Positions 49,606 through 59,482 of a stretch of 64,000 nt of DNA are shown here, piece after piece (within the stretch, counting starts at the first letter, position 1; every line of letters begins with the position of its first letter). Source of the DNA: Klebsiella electrica (GTDB lineage Bacteria > Pseudomonadota > Gammaproteobacteria > Enterobacterales > Enterobacteriaceae). Both the position numbers and the translations under genes were made by a program. The notes under the pieces are model-generated. The model saw only the letters and a program-made list of their open reading frames with translations, did not search any database and had not been told where the DNA came from. The DNA is taken from the NCBI RefSeq assembly GCF_006711645.1, contig NZ_CP041247.1, positions 744,001 to 808,000 of the forward strand, in the 5' to 3' direction.

Positions 49606-49632
49606 CCATTTGTGCCCTGAAAGCACAAATGG
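49606..49632. other. Perfect palindrome in the ygfZ-sdhE intergenic region
   Basis: CCATTTGTGC (49606-49615) and GCACAAATGG (49623-49632) form a perfect 10-bp inverted repeat with a 7-nt centre. It lies 80 bp from the ygfZ start in a 297-bp divergent region that otherwise shows only AT-rich promoter DNA. It looks like a dimeric-regulator operator or a hairpin of the ygfZ leader. No known site comes to mind. Confidence 0.6.
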
Positions 49633-49821
49633 GGAAACAAAGGTGAGGGATAAGTCCATATCTTCGCTGTGGTTTTTGTGGAATGGCGTTCTCTGTTCTC
49701 GATATTGCTGTAAAGTAAGTGCAAAAAACGGGTTACACTAACCTATCAACAACGTCTGTTCAGGCCGCTTTTCGGCGCCCTGAAGGACGATGTCAGACTC
49801 TTTTTATGCTGGAAGGACAAC

Positions 49822-50088
49822 ATGGACATTACGAATAAAGCCCGCATCCACTGGGCATGCCGCCGGGGTATGCGTGAACTTGATATCTCCATCATGCCGT
49901 TTTTCGAGTATGAGTACGATACGCTCAGCGATGAAGACAAACAGCTGTTCATCCGCCTGTTAGAAAACGACGATCCGGATCTGTTTAACTGGCTGATGAA
50001 TCATGGCGAACCGGCTGATGCGCAACTGCAACGGATGGTAAAATTAATCCAGACTCGGAATCGGGAACGTGGTCCTGTGGCAATCTGA
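49822..50088 (+). CDS. sdhE: FAD assembly factor SdhE
   Basis: SdhE (YgfY, CptB) promotes covalent flavinylation of SdhA and FrdA. The 88-residue helical protein has the conserved RGMREL motif in [17 protein letters not shown], and a C-terminal [13 protein letters not shown]. It is separated from ygfX by an overlap of 20 nt, as in E. coli, and the pair has also been described as an unusual toxin-antitoxin-like module. GCTGGAAGGAC precedes the ATG. Confidence 0.97.
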   Translation: MDITNKARIHWACRRGMRELDISIMPFFEYEYDTLSDEDKQLFIRLLENDDPDLFNWLMNHGEPADAQLQRMVKLIQTRNRERGPVAI

Positions 50089-50479
50089 TTTACGCATTTC
50101 CTGGCGTTCACAGTGGTTCTCGTTGCTGCTACATGGCGTTGTGGCGGCTATTGTGCTGCTGATGCCGTGGCCGCTGAGCTACACACCGCTTTGGCTACTG
50201 CTGCTGTCGCTGGTGGTGTTCGACAGCGTGCGCAGCCAGCGGCGGATCCACGCCTGCCGGGGGGAAATAAAGCTGATGACCGATTCGCGTTTGCGTTGGC
50301 AAAAAGCGGAATGGGAGATTGTCGGCACGCCGTGGGTGATTAATAGCGGGATGTTGCTGCGCCTGCAGGATATGCAAACGCGCCGCCGTCAGCATCTGTG
50401 GGTCGCTGCAGACAGTATGGATGCCAGAGAGTGGCGAGATCTGCGCCGGTTGGTGTTACAAAAACCGGCACAGGATTAA
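50069..50479 (+). CDS. ygfX: YgfX/CptA family membrane protein
   Basis: A 136-residue protein with two N-terminal transmembrane helices (about residues 15-55; [17 protein letters not shown] and [12 protein letters not shown]) and a cytosolic basic tail. E. coli CptA is reported to inhibit MreB and FtsZ polymerisation, opposed by its partner. It starts with GTG at 50069 inside sdhE, and the 20-nt overlap implies coupled translation. The start is fixed by the [16 protein letters not shown]-terminus shared with E. coli. Confidence 0.94.
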   Translation: MVLWQSDLRISWRSQWFSLLLHGVVAAIVLLMPWPLSYTPLWLLLLSLVVFDSVRSQRRIHACRGEIKLMTDSRLRWQKAEWEIVGTPWVINSGMLLRLQDMQTRRRQHLWVAADSMDAREWRDLRRLVLQKPAQD

Positions 50480-50484
50480 GCAAA

Positions 50485-51006
50485 TCAGGCGAATTGCTCT
50501 GCCATTTCGCCGAGGATTTGTTCGCACCAGTTCTGGATGCGCTCGTCGCTCAGGTCATACTGGTTCGTTTCATCAAGCGCGAGGCCAACAAACAGCTGGC
50601 CATCGGCGATAATCGGTTTCTGGCTGGTGAATTCGTAACCTTCCGTCGGCCAGTAACCGATAAACTTCACGCCTTTGGCGCTCAGTTTGTCGTGCAGCAT
50701 TCCCAGCGCGTCAAGGAACCATTCGCCGTAACCCAACTGGTCACCCATGCCATACAGCGCCACAATTTTATCCTGCAGATCCAGTGTATCCAGTTGCTGC
50801 CAGACGGCTTCCCAGTCTTCCTGAATTTCGCCGAAATCCCACGTCGGGATGCCGAGAATCAACACGTCATACTGTGTCATCAGGGAAGGGGAATCATCTT
50901 TCAGATTATGCAGCGTCACTAATTCCGGGCCGATGATATCGCGGATCTTCTCCGCTGCCATCTCGGTGTAGCAGGTACTGGAGCCGTAAAAAAGACCTAT
51001 GTTCAT
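50485..51006 (-). CDS. fldB: Flavodoxin 2
   Basis: FldB is an FMN electron carrier induced in oxidative stress. The 173-residue protein has the phosphate loop [18 protein letters not shown] (short version of the family motif), the isoalloxazine loop [14 protein letters not shown] and GLGDQ-like [14 protein letters not shown]. It is convergent with ygfX, with 5 nt between stops, and divergent from xerD. SoxS control seen in E. coli is possible, but I could not locate a soxbox with confidence. Confidence 0.97.
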   Translation of the reverse strand: MNIGLFYGSSTCYTEMAAEKIRDIIGPELVTLHNLKDDSPSLMTQYDVLILGIPTWDFGEIQEDWEAVWQQLDTLDLQDKIVALYGMGDQLGYGEWFLDALGMLHDKLSAKGVKFIGYWPTEGYEFTSQKPIIADGQLFVGLALDETNQYDLSDERIQNWCEQILGEMAEQFA

Positions 51007-51183
51007 GGCGTAAACATCTCAATTCATGCGGTGATTTTGCGGCTAGTTTATCAGAAAGCCGTCGTCAGCCGCATACTTAAGCTGCTCTGTCAGGCCGCCG
51101 GCAAAAACAGCGCCGCCGTTTTTGCCCAGTCGGGCCACTTATTTGGGTATACTGAAGCCGTTTTAACGAGCAAAGAGGGCGAT

Positions 51184-52080
51184 GTGAAAGAGGATCTCGC
51201 ACGAATCGAACAGTTTCTTGATGCCTTGTGGCTGGAGCGCAATCTGGCGGAAAATACGCTGAGCGCCTACCGTCGGGATCTGACCATGGTCGTGGAATGG
51301 CTGCATCATCGCGGGTCGTCGCTGGTTAGCGTGAGCGGCGAGGATCTGCAGGCGCTGCTGGCTGAGAGACAAACGGGCGGCTATAAAGCCACCAGTACCG
51401 CGCGCCTGTTGAGCGCCGTGCGCCGTTTCTTCCAGCACCTCTATCGGGAGAAAATCCGCCCGGATGACCCCAGCGCGCTGCTGGCGTCGCCGAAGCTGCC
51501 GCAGCGGCTGCCGAAAGATCTGAGCGAGGCGCAGGTCGATCGCCTGCTGCAGGCGCCGCTGGTCGATCAGCCTCTGGAATTGCGCGATAAAGCGATGCTT
51601 GAGGTGCTGTATGCCACCGGCCTGCGCGTGTCGGAACTGGTGGGTCTGACGATGAGCGACATCAGCCTGCGCCAGGGCGTCCTGCGGGTCGTCGGCAAAG
51701 GCAACAAAGAGCGGCTGGTTCCGCTTGGCGAAGAGGCGGTGCTGTGGGTTGAGAACTACCTGGAGTACGGGCGCCCCTGGCTGCTGAACGGCGTGGCATC
51801 CGATGTGCTTTTCCCCAGCCAGCGCGCGCAGCAAATGACGCGCCAGACCTTCTGGCATCGGATTAAGCACTATGCCGTGCTGGCCGGGATAGATAGCGCG
51901 AAGCTCTCCCCGCACGTTTTACGCCATGCGTTTGCCACGCATTTACTCAACCATGGCGCAGACTTACGCGTGGTACAGATGCTGTTGGGACACAGCGATC
52001 TCTCTACGACGCAGATCTACACCCATGTTGCGACCGAGCGTCTGAGACAACTTCATCAACAGCACCACCCGCGGGCGTGA
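51184..52080 (+). CDS. xerD: Site-specific tyrosine recombinase XerD
   Basis: XerD, with XerC, resolves chromosome dimers at dif under FtsK control. The 298-residue protein has the N-terminal core-binding domain and a C-terminal catalytic domain with the Arg in YATGLRVSEL, the Lys in VVGKGNKERLVP, HxxR in SPHVLRHAFATHL, His in LLGHSDLSTTQ and the nucleophile Tyr in IYTHVATERL. GTG 51184 is the start, after GAGG; upstream in-frame codons are disregarded. It heads xerD-dsbC-recJ. Confidence 0.97.
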   Translation: MKEDLARIEQFLDALWLERNLAENTLSAYRRDLTMVVEWLHHRGSSLVSVSGEDLQALLAERQTGGYKATSTARLLSAVRRFFQHLYREKIRPDDPSALLASPKLPQRLPKDLSEAQVDRLLQAPLVDQPLELRDKAMLEVLYATGLRVSELVGLTMSDISLRQGVLRVVGKGNKERLVPLGEEAVLWVENYLEYGRPWLLNGVASDVLFPSQRAQQMTRQTFWHRIKHYAVLAGIDSAKLSPHVLRHAFATHLLNHGADLRVVQMLLGHSDLSTTQIYTHVATERLRQLHQQHHPRA

Positions 52081-52102
52081 GTGCTGAATAAAAGGACTGA
52101 GT

Positions 52103-52816
52103 ATGAAAAAAGGTTTATTGATGTTTACGCTGCTGGCGGCGACGCTGTCCGGTGCGGCCCATGCGGATAACGCGGCTATCAAACGGTCGCTGGCAAAACT
52201 GGGCGTACAGAGTACGGATATTCAGCCTTCGCCGGTTGCCGGAATGAGCACCGTACTGACCGACAGCGGCGTGCTGTATGTGACCGATGACGGTAAACAC
52301 GTCATCCAGGGGCCGATGTACGACGTCGGCGGCGCACAGCCGGTAAACGTCACCAACGCGCTGCTGGTGGGCAAGCTGAATGCGCTGGAAAAAGAGATGA
52401 TTATCTATAGAGCGCCGCAGGAAAAACACGTAATCACCGTTTTCACCGACATTACCTGCGGCTACTGCCACAAGCTGCACGAAGAGATGAGCGACTACAA
52501 CGCGCTGGGGATTACCGTTCGCTACCTGGCCTTCCCGCGCCAGGGGCTGCAAAGCCAGACCGCGCAGGATATGAAAGCTATCTGGTGCGCCAAAGATCGT
52601 AACAAAGCGCTGGATGACGCGATGAGCGGTAAAGGCATCCAGCCGGCGAGCTGCCCGGTTGATATCAGCAAACACTACACGCTTGGCGTGCAGTTTGGCG
52701 TCAATGGAACGCCGGCGATGGTGCTGAGCAACGGCTACGTGCTTCCGGGTTATCAGGGGCCGAAAGAGCTGAAAGCCTTCCTTGATGAGCATCAAAAACA
52801 GACAAGCGGTAAATAA
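52103..52816 (+). CDS. dsbC: Periplasmic disulfide isomerase DsbC
   Basis: DsbC is a V-shaped homodimer that corrects wrong disulfides in the periplasm and is kept reduced by DsbD. The 237-residue precursor has a signal peptide (MKKGLLMFTLLAATLSGAAHA), an N-terminal dimerisation region, and a thioredoxin-like domain with the CGYC active site in FTDITCGYCHKLHEEM. The second cysteine pair (WCAKD and ASCPVD) is kept. It lies between xerD (22-nt gap) and recJ (5-nt gap). Confidence 0.97.
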   Translation: MKKGLLMFTLLAATLSGAAHADNAAIKRSLAKLGVQSTDIQPSPVAGMSTVLTDSGVLYVTDDGKHVIQGPMYDVGGAQPVNVTNALLVGKLNALEKEMIIYRAPQEKHVITVFTDITCGYCHKLHEEMSDYNALGITVRYLAFPRQGLQSQTAQDMKAIWCAKDRNKALDDAMSGKGIQPASCPVDISKHYTLGVQFGVNGTPAMVLSNGYVLPGYQGPKELKAFLDEHQKQTSGK

Positions 52817-52821
52817 TTCGC

Positions 52822-54555
52822 GTGAAACAACAGATACAACTACGCCGCCGTGAGGTGGTTGAAGGGGCTGAACTCCCCGCCGACCTGTCGCCGCTGCTGC
52901 AGCGGCTGTACGCCAGCCGCGGCGTCCTGCATGCGCAGGAGCTGGAGCGCAGCGTCAAAGGCATGCTGCCGTGGACGCAACTGACCGGCATCGAACAAGC
53001 CGTGGAGATGCTCTACGGCGCATTCAGGCAACAGCGGCACATTGTTGTGGTCGGTGATTTTGACGCCGATGGCGCGACCAGCACCGCGCTGAGCGTGCTG
53101 GCAATGCGCGCGCTCGGCTACAGTAATGTCTCTTATCTGGTACCCAATCGCTTTGAAGATGGCTACGGGTTAAGTCCCGAGGTGGTCGATCAGGCCCACG
53201 CCCGCGGCGCGCAGATGATTATGACCGTGGATAACGGTATCTCGTCGCATAGCGGCGTCGATCATGCTCATGCGCTGGGTATTCCGGTGGTGGTGACCGA
53301 TCACCACCTGCCGGGTGAGACGCTGCCGGCGGCGGAGGCTATCGTCAACCCGAACCTGCGCGACTGCGATTTCCCTTCGAAATCGCTGGCCGGCGTCGGG
53401 GTGGCGTTCTATTTGATGCTGGCGCTGCGCACCTTCCTGCGTGATAAAAACTGGTTTGCAGAGCGGGGCATCGCGCCGCCGAATCTCGCCGAACTGTTGG
53501 ATCTGGTCGCGCTCGGGACGGTGGCTGACGTCGTGCCGCTCGATGCTAATAACCGCATTCTCACCTGGCAGGGGCTGAGCCGTATCCGTGCCGGTAAGTG
53601 CCGTCCGGGGATCAAAGCGCTGCTGGAGATCGCCAACCGCGATCCGCAAAAGCTGGCGGCCAGCGACCTGGGGTTTGCCCTGGGACCGCGGCTGAATGCG
53701 GCAGGCCGGCTGGATGATATGTCGGTCGGCGTGGCGCTGCTGTTGTGCGATAACGTCGGCGAAGCGCGGATGCTGGCCAATGAACTGGATGCGCTGAACC
53801 AGACGCGCAAAGAGATTGAGCAAGGGATGCAGGCGGAAGCGCTTACGCTGTGCCAGCAACTTGAACGCAGCGGCGACACGCTGCCCGGCGGGCTGGCGAT
53901 GTATCATCCGCAGTGGCACCAGGGGGTGGTCGGGATTCTGGCGTCGCGGATTAAAGAGCGCTTCCATCGCCCGGTTATTGCCTTCGCCCCAACCGGCGAC
54001 GGGCTGTTAAAAGGCTCCGGGCGCTCTATCCAGGGGTTGCATATGCGCGATGCGCTTGAACGTCTTGATACGCTGCATCCGGGGCTCATTCTTAAGTTCG
54101 GCGGCCACGCGATGGCGGCGGGACTGTCGCTGGAAGAGGCGCGCTTTGAGGAGTTTCAGCAGCGTTTTGGCGACCTGGTCACCGAATGGCTGGATCCGGC
54201 GCTGTTGCAGGGGGAAGTGGTCTCTGACGGTCCGCTGGATGCGGCCGAGATGAGCATGGAGGTCGCGCATCTGCTCCGTGAAGCGGGGCCCTGGGGACAG
54301 ATGTTCCCGGAGCCGCTGTTTGACGGTCGTTTCCGTCTGCTACAGCAGCGCCTGGTGGGCGAGCGGCATCTCAAGGTGATGGTCGAGCCGGTTGGCGGCG
54401 GCCCGCTGCTGGACGGGATTGCCTTCAACGTTGATACTTCGATTTGGCCGGATAACGGCGTGCGCGAAGTCACCCTGGCCTATAAGCTCGATATTAATGA
54501 GTTCCGCGGCAATCGCAGCCTGCAGCTTATCATCGACCATCTCTGGCCGGTCTGA
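52822..54555 (+). CDS. recJ: Single-stranded-DNA-specific exonuclease RecJ
   Basis: RecJ degrades single-stranded DNA 5' to 3' in recombination, mismatch repair and base excision. The 577-residue DHH-family nuclease has [17 protein letters not shown] (motif I), [23 protein letters not shown] (DHH motif), [11 protein letters not shown] and a C-terminal DHHA1 domain with [13 protein letters not shown]. The start is GTG at 52822, 5 nt after dsbC, with the same start as E. coli. A short gap of 122 nt leads to prfB. Confidence 0.98.
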   Translation: MKQQIQLRRREVVEGAELPADLSPLLQRLYASRGVLHAQELERSVKGMLPWTQLTGIEQAVEMLYGAFRQQRHIVVVGDFDADGATSTALSVLAMRALGYSNVSYLVPNRFEDGYGLSPEVVDQAHARGAQMIMTVDNGISSHSGVDHAHALGIPVVVTDHHLPGETLPAAEAIVNPNLRDCDFPSKSLAGVGVAFYLMLALRTFLRDKNWFAERGIAPPNLAELLDLVALGTVADVVPLDANNRILTWQGLSRIRAGKCRPGIKALLEIANRDPQKLAASDLGFALGPRLNAAGRLDDMSVGVALLLCDNVGEARMLANELDALNQTRKEIEQGMQAEALTLCQQLERSGDTLPGGLAMYHPQWHQGVVGILASRIKERFHRPVIAFAPTGDGLLKGSGRSIQGLHMRDALERLDTLHPGLILKFGGHAMAAGLSLEEARFEEFQQRFGDLVTEWLDPALLQGEVVSDGPLDAAEMSMEVAHLLREAGPWGQMFPEPLFDGRFRLLQQRLVGERHLKVMVEPVGGGPLLDGIAFNVDTSIWPDNGVREVTLAYKLDINEFRGNRSLQLIIDHLWPV

Positions 54556-54677
54556 CGAAAAAGTCGGCAACAAACAGGCTGACGGAAGGCCGAAGTGTCT
54601 ATAAAAGAGAGCGGGGATCCGGTACAATTCCGCTCTTATCACCGCATTTTGACCAATCCATTAAAAGAAAATCGATC

Positions 54678-55776
54678 ATGTTTGAAATAAATCCGGTAAA
54701 AAACCGCATTCAGGACCTCACGGAGCGCTCCGACGTTCTTAGGGGGTATCTTTGACTACGATGCCAAGAAAGAGCGTCTGGAAGAAGTAAACGCCGAGCT
54801 GGAGCAGCCGGACGTGTGGAACGAACCCGAGCGCGCACAGGCGCTGGGTAAAGAGCGTTCTTCACTGGAAGCCATCGTTGACACGTTGGATCAAATGTCT
54901 CAGGGGCTGGAAGATGTTTCCGGACTGCTGGAGCTGGCTGTCGAAGCCGACGACGAAGAGACCTTCAACGAAGCCATTGCCGAACTTGACGTGCTGGAAG
55001 AGAAACTGGCGCAGCTTGAGTTCCGTCGCATGTTCTCCGGCGAGTACGACAGCGCCGATTGCTATCTCGATATTCAGGCCGGTTCCGGCGGTACGGAAGC
55101 GCAGGACTGGGCCAGCATGCTGACGCGTATGTATCTGCGCTGGGCCGAAGCGCGTGGCTTCAAGACCGAAATTATTGAAGAGTCTGAAGGCGAAGTGGCG
55201 GGCATTAAGTCCGTGACCATCAAGATTATCGGCGATTACGCCTACGGCTGGCTGCGTACCGAAACCGGCGTCCACCGCCTGGTGCGTAAGAGCCCGTTCG
55301 ATTCCGGCGGCCGCCGCCACACCTCCTTCAGCTCCGCGTTCGTCTATCCGGAAGTGGATGAAGACATTGATATCGAAATCAACCCGGCGGACCTGCGCAT
55401 CGACGTTTATCGCGCCTCCGGCGCGGGTGGTCAGCACGTTAACCGTACGGAATCCGCGGTGCGTATCACCCACATTCCGACCGGCTTAGTGACGCAGTGC
55501 CAGAACGACCGTTCGCAGCACAAGAACAAAGACCAGGCCATGAAGCAGATGAAAGCCAAGCTTTATGAGCTGGAAATGCAGAAGAAAAATGCCGAGAAGC
55601 AGGCGATGGAAGATACCAAATCCGACATCGGCTGGGGCAGCCAGATCCGTTCTTACGTGCTGGATGACTCCCGCATTAAAGATCTGCGCACCGGGGTGGA
55701 AACCCGCAATACTCAGGCCGTGCTGGACGGCAGCCTGGATCAATTTATCGAAGCAAGTTTGAAAGCAGGGTTATGA
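54678..55776 (+). CDS. prfB: Peptide chain release factor 2, with programmed +1 frameshift
   Basis: RF2 ends translation at UGA and UAA. A first frame of 25 codons (54678-54752) ends at an in-frame TGA (54753-54755). A +1 shift at CTT TGA moves into the frame that runs 54754-55776, for 365 residues in all. The sequence AGGGGGTATCTTTGAC holds the Shine-Dalgarno-like stimulator and slippery CTT. The SPF anticodon tripeptide is in RKSPFDSGG, and GGQ in [11 protein letters not shown]. Ala precedes SGAGGQ, where E. coli K-12 has Thr246. The frameshift is autoregulatory, since scarce RF2 favours it. Next comes lysS, 9 nt on. Confidence 0.98.
54741..54755 (+). promoter_or_regulatory. prfB +1 programmed frameshift site
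   Basis: AGGGGGTATCTTTGA: the AGGGGG pairs with the anti-Shine-Dalgarno, CTT is the slippery P-site codon, and TGA is the poorly read stop. Spacing between AGGGGG and CTT is 3 nt, as in E. coli. Confidence 0.97.
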
Positions 55777-55785
55777 GGAACCAAC

Positions 55786-57303
55786 ATGTCTGAACAACAA
55801 GCACAGGGCGCTGACGCGGCAATTGACCTTAATAATGAACTGAAAGCCCGTCGTGAAAAGCTGGCTCAGCTTCGTGAGCAGGGTATTCCGTTCCCGAACG
55901 ATTTCCGTCGTGACCATACCTCTGACCAACTGCACGCTGACTTCGATGCGAAAGAAAACGAAGAGCTGGAAGCACTGAACGTTGAAGTCTCCGTTGCTGG
56001 CCGTATGATGACCCGCCGGATTATGGGTAAAGCCTCTTTCGTCACTTTGCAGGACGTCGGCGGCCGCATTCAGCTGTACGTCGCGCGTGACGATCTGCCG
56101 GAAGGCGTCTACAACGAGCAGTTCAAAAAATGGGACCTCGGCGATATCATCGCGGCGCGCGGTAAGCTGTTCAAAACCAAAACCGGCGAGCTCTCTATCC
56201 ACTGCAGCGAACTGCGTCTGCTGACCAAAGCCCTGCGCCCGCTGCCGGACAAATTCCACGGTCTGCAGGATCAGGAAGCGCGCTACCGTCAGCGCTATCT
56301 GGACCTGATCTCTAACGACGAATCCCGTAAGACCTTTAAGATTCGCTCCCGGATTCTGGCCGGTATCCGCCAGTTCATGGTGGGGCGCGACTTTATGGAA
56401 GTGGAAACCCCAATGATGCAGGTGATCCCCGGCGGTGCGTCTGCCCGTCCGTTCATCACCCATCACAACGCGCTGGATATGGACATGTACCTGCGTATCG
56501 CGCCGGAACTGTACCTGAAGCGTCTGGTTGTGGGCGGCTTCGAACGCGTGTTCGAAATCAACCGTAACTTCCGTAACGAAGGCATCTCCGTGCGTCACAA
56601 CCCAGAGTTCACCATGATGGAACTCTACATGGCGTACGCGGACTATAAAGATCTGATCGAGCTGACCGAATCCCTGTTCCGCACCCTGGCGCAGGATATT
56701 CTGGGCAACACCGCGGTTCCTTATGGCGATCAGACCTTCGACTTCGGCAAGCCGTTTGAAAAACTGACCATGCGTGAAGCTATCAAGAAATACCGTCCGC
56801 AAACCGAGATGGCGGATCTGGATAACTTCGATTCTGCGAAGGCGATTGCAGAGTCCATCGGCATTCACGTTGAGAAGAGCTGGGGTCTGGGTCGTATCGT
56901 GACGGAGATCTTTGAAGAAGTGGCGGAAGCGCACCTGATTCAGCCGACCTTTATCACCGAATACCCGGCCGAAGTCTCTCCGCTGGCGCGTCGTAATGAC
57001 CAGAACCCGGAAATCACCGACCGCTTTGAGTTCTTTATCGGCGGTCGTGAAATCGGTAACGGCTTCAGCGAGCTGAACGACGCCGAAGACCAGGCGCAGC
57101 GCTTCCAGGACCAGGTGAATGCGAAAGCCGCTGGTGACGATGAAGCCATGTTCTACGATGAAGACTACGTGACCGCGCTGGAACATGGTCTGCCGCCGAC
57201 CGCAGGTCTGGGTATCGGTATTGACCGTATGGTAATGCTGTTTACCAACAGTCACACCATCCGCGACGTCATCCTGTTCCCGGCGATGCGTCCGGTTAAA
57301 TAA
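55786..57303 (+). CDS. lysS: Lysyl-tRNA synthetase (class II)
   Basis: LysS charges tRNA-Lys. The 505-residue class II enzyme has an N-terminal OB-fold anticodon-binding domain (about residues 65-150) and the catalytic domain. Motif 1 is near [18 protein letters not shown], motif 2 is [20 protein letters not shown] and motif 3 is [15 protein letters not shown]. It starts 9 nt after prfB and is probably co-transcribed. A strong terminator follows 20 nt downstream. Confidence 0.98.
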   Translation: MSEQQAQGADAAIDLNNELKARREKLAQLREQGIPFPNDFRRDHTSDQLHADFDAKENEELEALNVEVSVAGRMMTRRIMGKASFVTLQDVGGRIQLYVARDDLPEGVYNEQFKKWDLGDIIAARGKLFKTKTGELSIHCSELRLLTKALRPLPDKFHGLQDQEARYRQRYLDLISNDESRKTFKIRSRILAGIRQFMVGRDFMEVETPMMQVIPGGASARPFITHHNALDMDMYLRIAPELYLKRLVVGGFERVFEINRNFRNEGISVRHNPEFTMMELYMAYADYKDLIELTESLFRTLAQDILGNTAVPYGDQTFDFGKPFEKLTMREAIKKYRPQTEMADLDNFDSAKAIAESIGIHVEKSWGLGRIVTEIFEEVAEAHLIQPTFITEYPAEVSPLARRNDQNPEITDRFEFFIGGREIGNGFSELNDAEDQAQRFQDQVNAKAAGDDEAMFYDEDYVTALEHGLPPTAGLGIGIDRMVMLFTNSHTIRDVILFPAMRPVK

Positions 57304-57322
57304 GACCGACCGCCCAAAGCGC

Positions 57323-57348
57323 AACCCCGGCTATGCCGGGGTTTTTTG
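57323..57348 (+). terminator. Rho-independent terminator of prfB-lysS
   Basis: AACCCCGGC and GCCGGGGTT form a 9-bp stem with a TAT loop, followed by six T residues. Confidence 0.94.
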
Positions 57349-57427
57349 TTTGTGCCTCAGCCACCCGCTGCACGAGTCGAGAGAGGGGGCGGACAGGCGG
57401 CGAAAAAACCGCTATCCGGCATTACGG

Positions 57428-57982
57428 CTAATAGCGCAGCTGCGCGACATAGTTTCTTAACGCTTGTCGGGCGTTATCATCAGCCGCTTCGAGCACCATC
57501 CACGGGCTGTAGGCCCACGGCGTGAGCGCCAACGACTGCAGTAAATCCTCCAGCTCACACCATTGATAGTCCATAACCTCGTCGCTATTGGCCTGCAGCG
57601 GACTGATAATCCGTGCGGCGTAAACCGGGCAGACTTCGTTTTCGACAATCCCGTTTGGGGCCACCGCCCGGTAACGAAACGCCGGGTGAACGGAGGTGAT
57701 GTTGGCAATGTTAACGCCGAGTTCAAAACGGCTGCGCCGCGTCACGGCCTGGTCAAACGTCTCTCCGCTCTGAGGATGTCCGCAGACGGAGTTGGTCCAG
57801 ACGCCGGGCCAGGCTTTTTTGCCCAGTGAACGACGCGTCACCAGTAGCTGGCCATGGTCATTAAACAACCAGCAGGAAAAGGCGAGGTGCAAAGGGGTAT
57901 TGAGGGTATGGGCGGCATATTTTTCCAGCCTGCCAACAGGCTTATCTTGCTCATCGAGCAAAATGACATGTTCCCCGGTCAT
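57428..57982 (-). CDS. idi: Isopentenyl-diphosphate delta-isomerase (type I)
   Basis: Idi interconverts isopentenyl and dimethylallyl diphosphates. The 184-residue Nudix-fold enzyme has the catalytic Cys in [13 protein letters not shown] and the Glu in [14 protein letters not shown]. The metal-binding His residues are in the [16 protein letters not shown] region. The ATG at 57982 follows TCAGGAGTTGT, the best Shine-Dalgarno available; the long upstream open frame has none. It is convergent with lysS and divergent from ygeR. Confidence 0.95.
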   Translation of the reverse strand: MTGEHVILLDEQDKPVGRLEKYAAHTLNTPLHLAFSCWLFNDHGQLLVTRRSLGKKAWPGVWTNSVCGHPQSGETFDQAVTRRSRFELGVNIANITSVHPAFRYRAVAPNGIVENEVCPVYAARIISPLQANSDEVMDYQWCELEDLLQSLALTPWAYSPWMVLEAADDNARQALRNYVAQLRY

Positions 57983-58214
57983 GACAACTCCTGATAATAA
58001 AAGTGACCCGGCATACACTCGCCTGGTCACGTACTCGCCACTAGGGTAGCCGATAACCGCGTGAAAGGCATTACCAAAACACGCTGTCGGCACTGCTGAG
58101 GGGGGATACCCGAATCCGCCAACACAAGCGTATCGATTGGGGATCTGCCTGCGGGCTGGTATGATAGTCGTCCGTTGTGAAGAGATGAGAGCTGTGCTGA
58201 GTGCAGGACGCCTG

Positions 58215-58937
58215 ATGAGAAAACGCTTTTTTATCATGATGATGTTGGTCAGCAGCCTGGTGATTGCAGGGTGTTCCAGTTCATCTGATTCCGCTTCCGT
58301 CTACACCGTTAAACGCGGCGATACCTTGTACCGTATTTCCCGGACGACTGGTACCAGCATTAACGATCTGGCCCGACTGAATAATATCTCCCCACCGTAT
58401 ACCATTGAGGTTGGACAGCGTCTGAAGCTGAATCCGGGTTCGGGTACCACAAAGGGTGGCTCATCCGCGAAGAGTCGCGCCGGTACGCGCACCGCGGCCA
58501 GTAAGCCGCCGGCGACGCTGCCGCCGGTCTCCTGGCCACCGGTGGGGCAACGCTGCTGGCGCTGGCCGACCAGCGGTAAAGTTATTCTGCCTTATTCATC
58601 AAATGATGGCGGTAATAAGGGGATTGATATTGCCGGCACGCGCGGTCAGCCGGTCTACGCGGCAGGGGCGGGTAAAGTGGTGTACGTCGGTAATCAGCTC
58701 CGCGGCTACGGTAATCTGATCATGATTAAACACGGTGAGGATTACATCAGCGCCTATGCCCATAATGACAAAATGATGGTCAATAACGGTCAGAATGTGA
58801 AGATTGGCCAGCAGATAGCCACAATGGGAAGTAGCGACGCCGATTCTGTGCGCCTGCATTTCCAGATTCGCTACCGGGCGACGGCTATCGATCCACTGCG
58901 CTATTTACCGCCGCAGGGCAGTAAACCTAAGTGCTAA
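58215..58937 (+). CDS. ygeR: Amidase-activating LytM lipoprotein ActS (YgeR)
   Basis: YgeR/ActS activates the peptidoglycan amidase AmiC. The protein has a lipobox (VIAGC; Cys at about residue 20 from this start), a LysM domain with [20 protein letters not shown], a Ser/Thr/Pro/Gly-rich linker, and a degenerate LytM (M23) domain with [19 protein letters not shown] and RLHFQIRY. Zinc ligands are absent, as in other LytM activators. ATG 58215 is preceded by AGGACGCCTG; the E. coli protein suggests that starts at 58185 or 58194 are also possible, so the N-terminus is uncertain by up to ten residues. Confidence 0.9.
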   Translation: MRKRFFIMMMLVSSLVIAGCSSSSDSASVYTVKRGDTLYRISRTTGTSINDLARLNNISPPYTIEVGQRLKLNPGSGTTKGGSSAKSRAGTRTAASKPPATLPPVSWPPVGQRCWRWPTSGKVILPYSSNDGGNKGIDIAGTRGQPVYAAGAGKVVYVGNQLRGYGNLIMIKHGEDYISAYAHNDKMMVNNGQNVKIGQQIATMGSSDADSVRLHFQIRYRATAIDPLRYLPPQGSKPKC

Positions 58938-58972
58938 GAGGTTATTTTATCAGCAGTTAGCAAGATTCAGTC

Positions 58973-59000
58973 TTGTAAGACGGTGCGTAAGGACTATAAT
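58973..59000 (+). promoter_or_regulatory. Promoter of glyU
   Basis: TTGTAA (58973-58978) and TATAAT (58995-59000), with a 16-bp spacer and a GC-rich GGCCCTCGC discriminator typical of stable-RNA promoters under stringent control. Confidence 0.8.
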
Positions 59001-59017
59001 GGCCCTCGCACCTTAAA

Positions 59018-59091
59018 GCGGGCGTAGTTCAATGGTAGAACGAGAGCTTCCCAAGCTCTATACGAGGGTTCGATTCCCTTCGCCCGCTCCA
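59018..59091 (+). tRNA. glyU: tRNA-Gly (anticodon CCC)
   Basis: The acceptor stem GCGGGCG pairs with CGCCCGC, with an encoded TCCA end. The anticodon arm is AGAGC-TTCCCAA-GCTCT, so the anticodon is CCC and the tRNA reads GGG. The T arm has GGTTCGATTCC. E. coli has glyU just downstream of ygeR. glyU is a known insertion hotspot there (the ETT2 region lies beside it). Confidence 0.97.
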
Positions 59092-59482
59092 GATCTCTCC
59101 GCCTGACGGAGAAGCCTTAAAACCTTTCTCTATCAGTAACTTAAATAACCTTCTGTTTTGTCTCCTGTGGGCTCTACCATTGTGATCCGTCCTTAGCCAC
59201 TGTCACGCTAAGTTATAGGGTGAGATGACAGTAAAACTCAGCTTTGGCGGCAGTCGCATCCTCATACAGCCCAAAGAAAACGCCTTAAGTATTTTTCTGT
59301 AGGAAATAAAAAGGCCCTTCCGAGCCTTTTTACATAAAAATTATCCGTAATTCATTGATATTGTTGTTTATTACTTATATTTCCGCACTCAACGCAATAA
59401 GGTAACGTTGTGTGCATGGAAATAACGGTACTATCCAGATACATCACAGGTACGCATAGTCAGTTCTGTTTTAAAGACAACT
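59092..59482. other. Intergenic region between glyU and xylE
   Basis: 391 bp with no clear gene. A frame of 25 codons at 59225-59302 (MTVKLSFGGSRILIQ...) follows AGGGTGAG, but I do not recognise it and its coding status is doubtful. A bidirectional terminator lies at 59306-59333. The stretch is more AT-rich than the genes to its left. I found no copy of the tRNA 3' end that would mark an attachment site. Confidence 0.5.
59306..59333. terminator. Bidirectional terminator between glyU and xylE
   Basis: AAAAAGGC and GCCTTTTT form an 8-bp stem with an 8-nt loop and flanking A and T runs. It suits both the glyU transcript and the xylA-xylE transcript from the other side. Confidence 0.85.

Noticed and set aside
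50069..50479. sdhE-ygfX as a toxin-antitoxin system
   Set aside because: The pair has been described so, but the SdhE flavinylation role is well supported and nothing in the sequence here adds evidence for a toxin module.
51184..52080. A tyrosine recombinase that might mark a mobile element
   Set aside because: It is the housekeeping XerD in its conserved xerD-dsbC-recJ context.
54678..54755. prfB looked interrupted by an early TGA
   Set aside because: The TGA lies in a canonical +1 frameshift site, so the gene is intact and not a pseudogene.
55771..57324. A 517-codon open frame on the minus strand opposite lysS
   Set aside because: It mirrors lysS exactly, has no recognisable domain or ribosome-binding site, and is an artefact of the strongly biased codon use of a highly expressed gene.
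59092..59482. An attachment site or integrase after glyU
   Set aside because: No second copy of the tRNA 3' end and no integrase gene are present within the window, so island boundaries are not shown.
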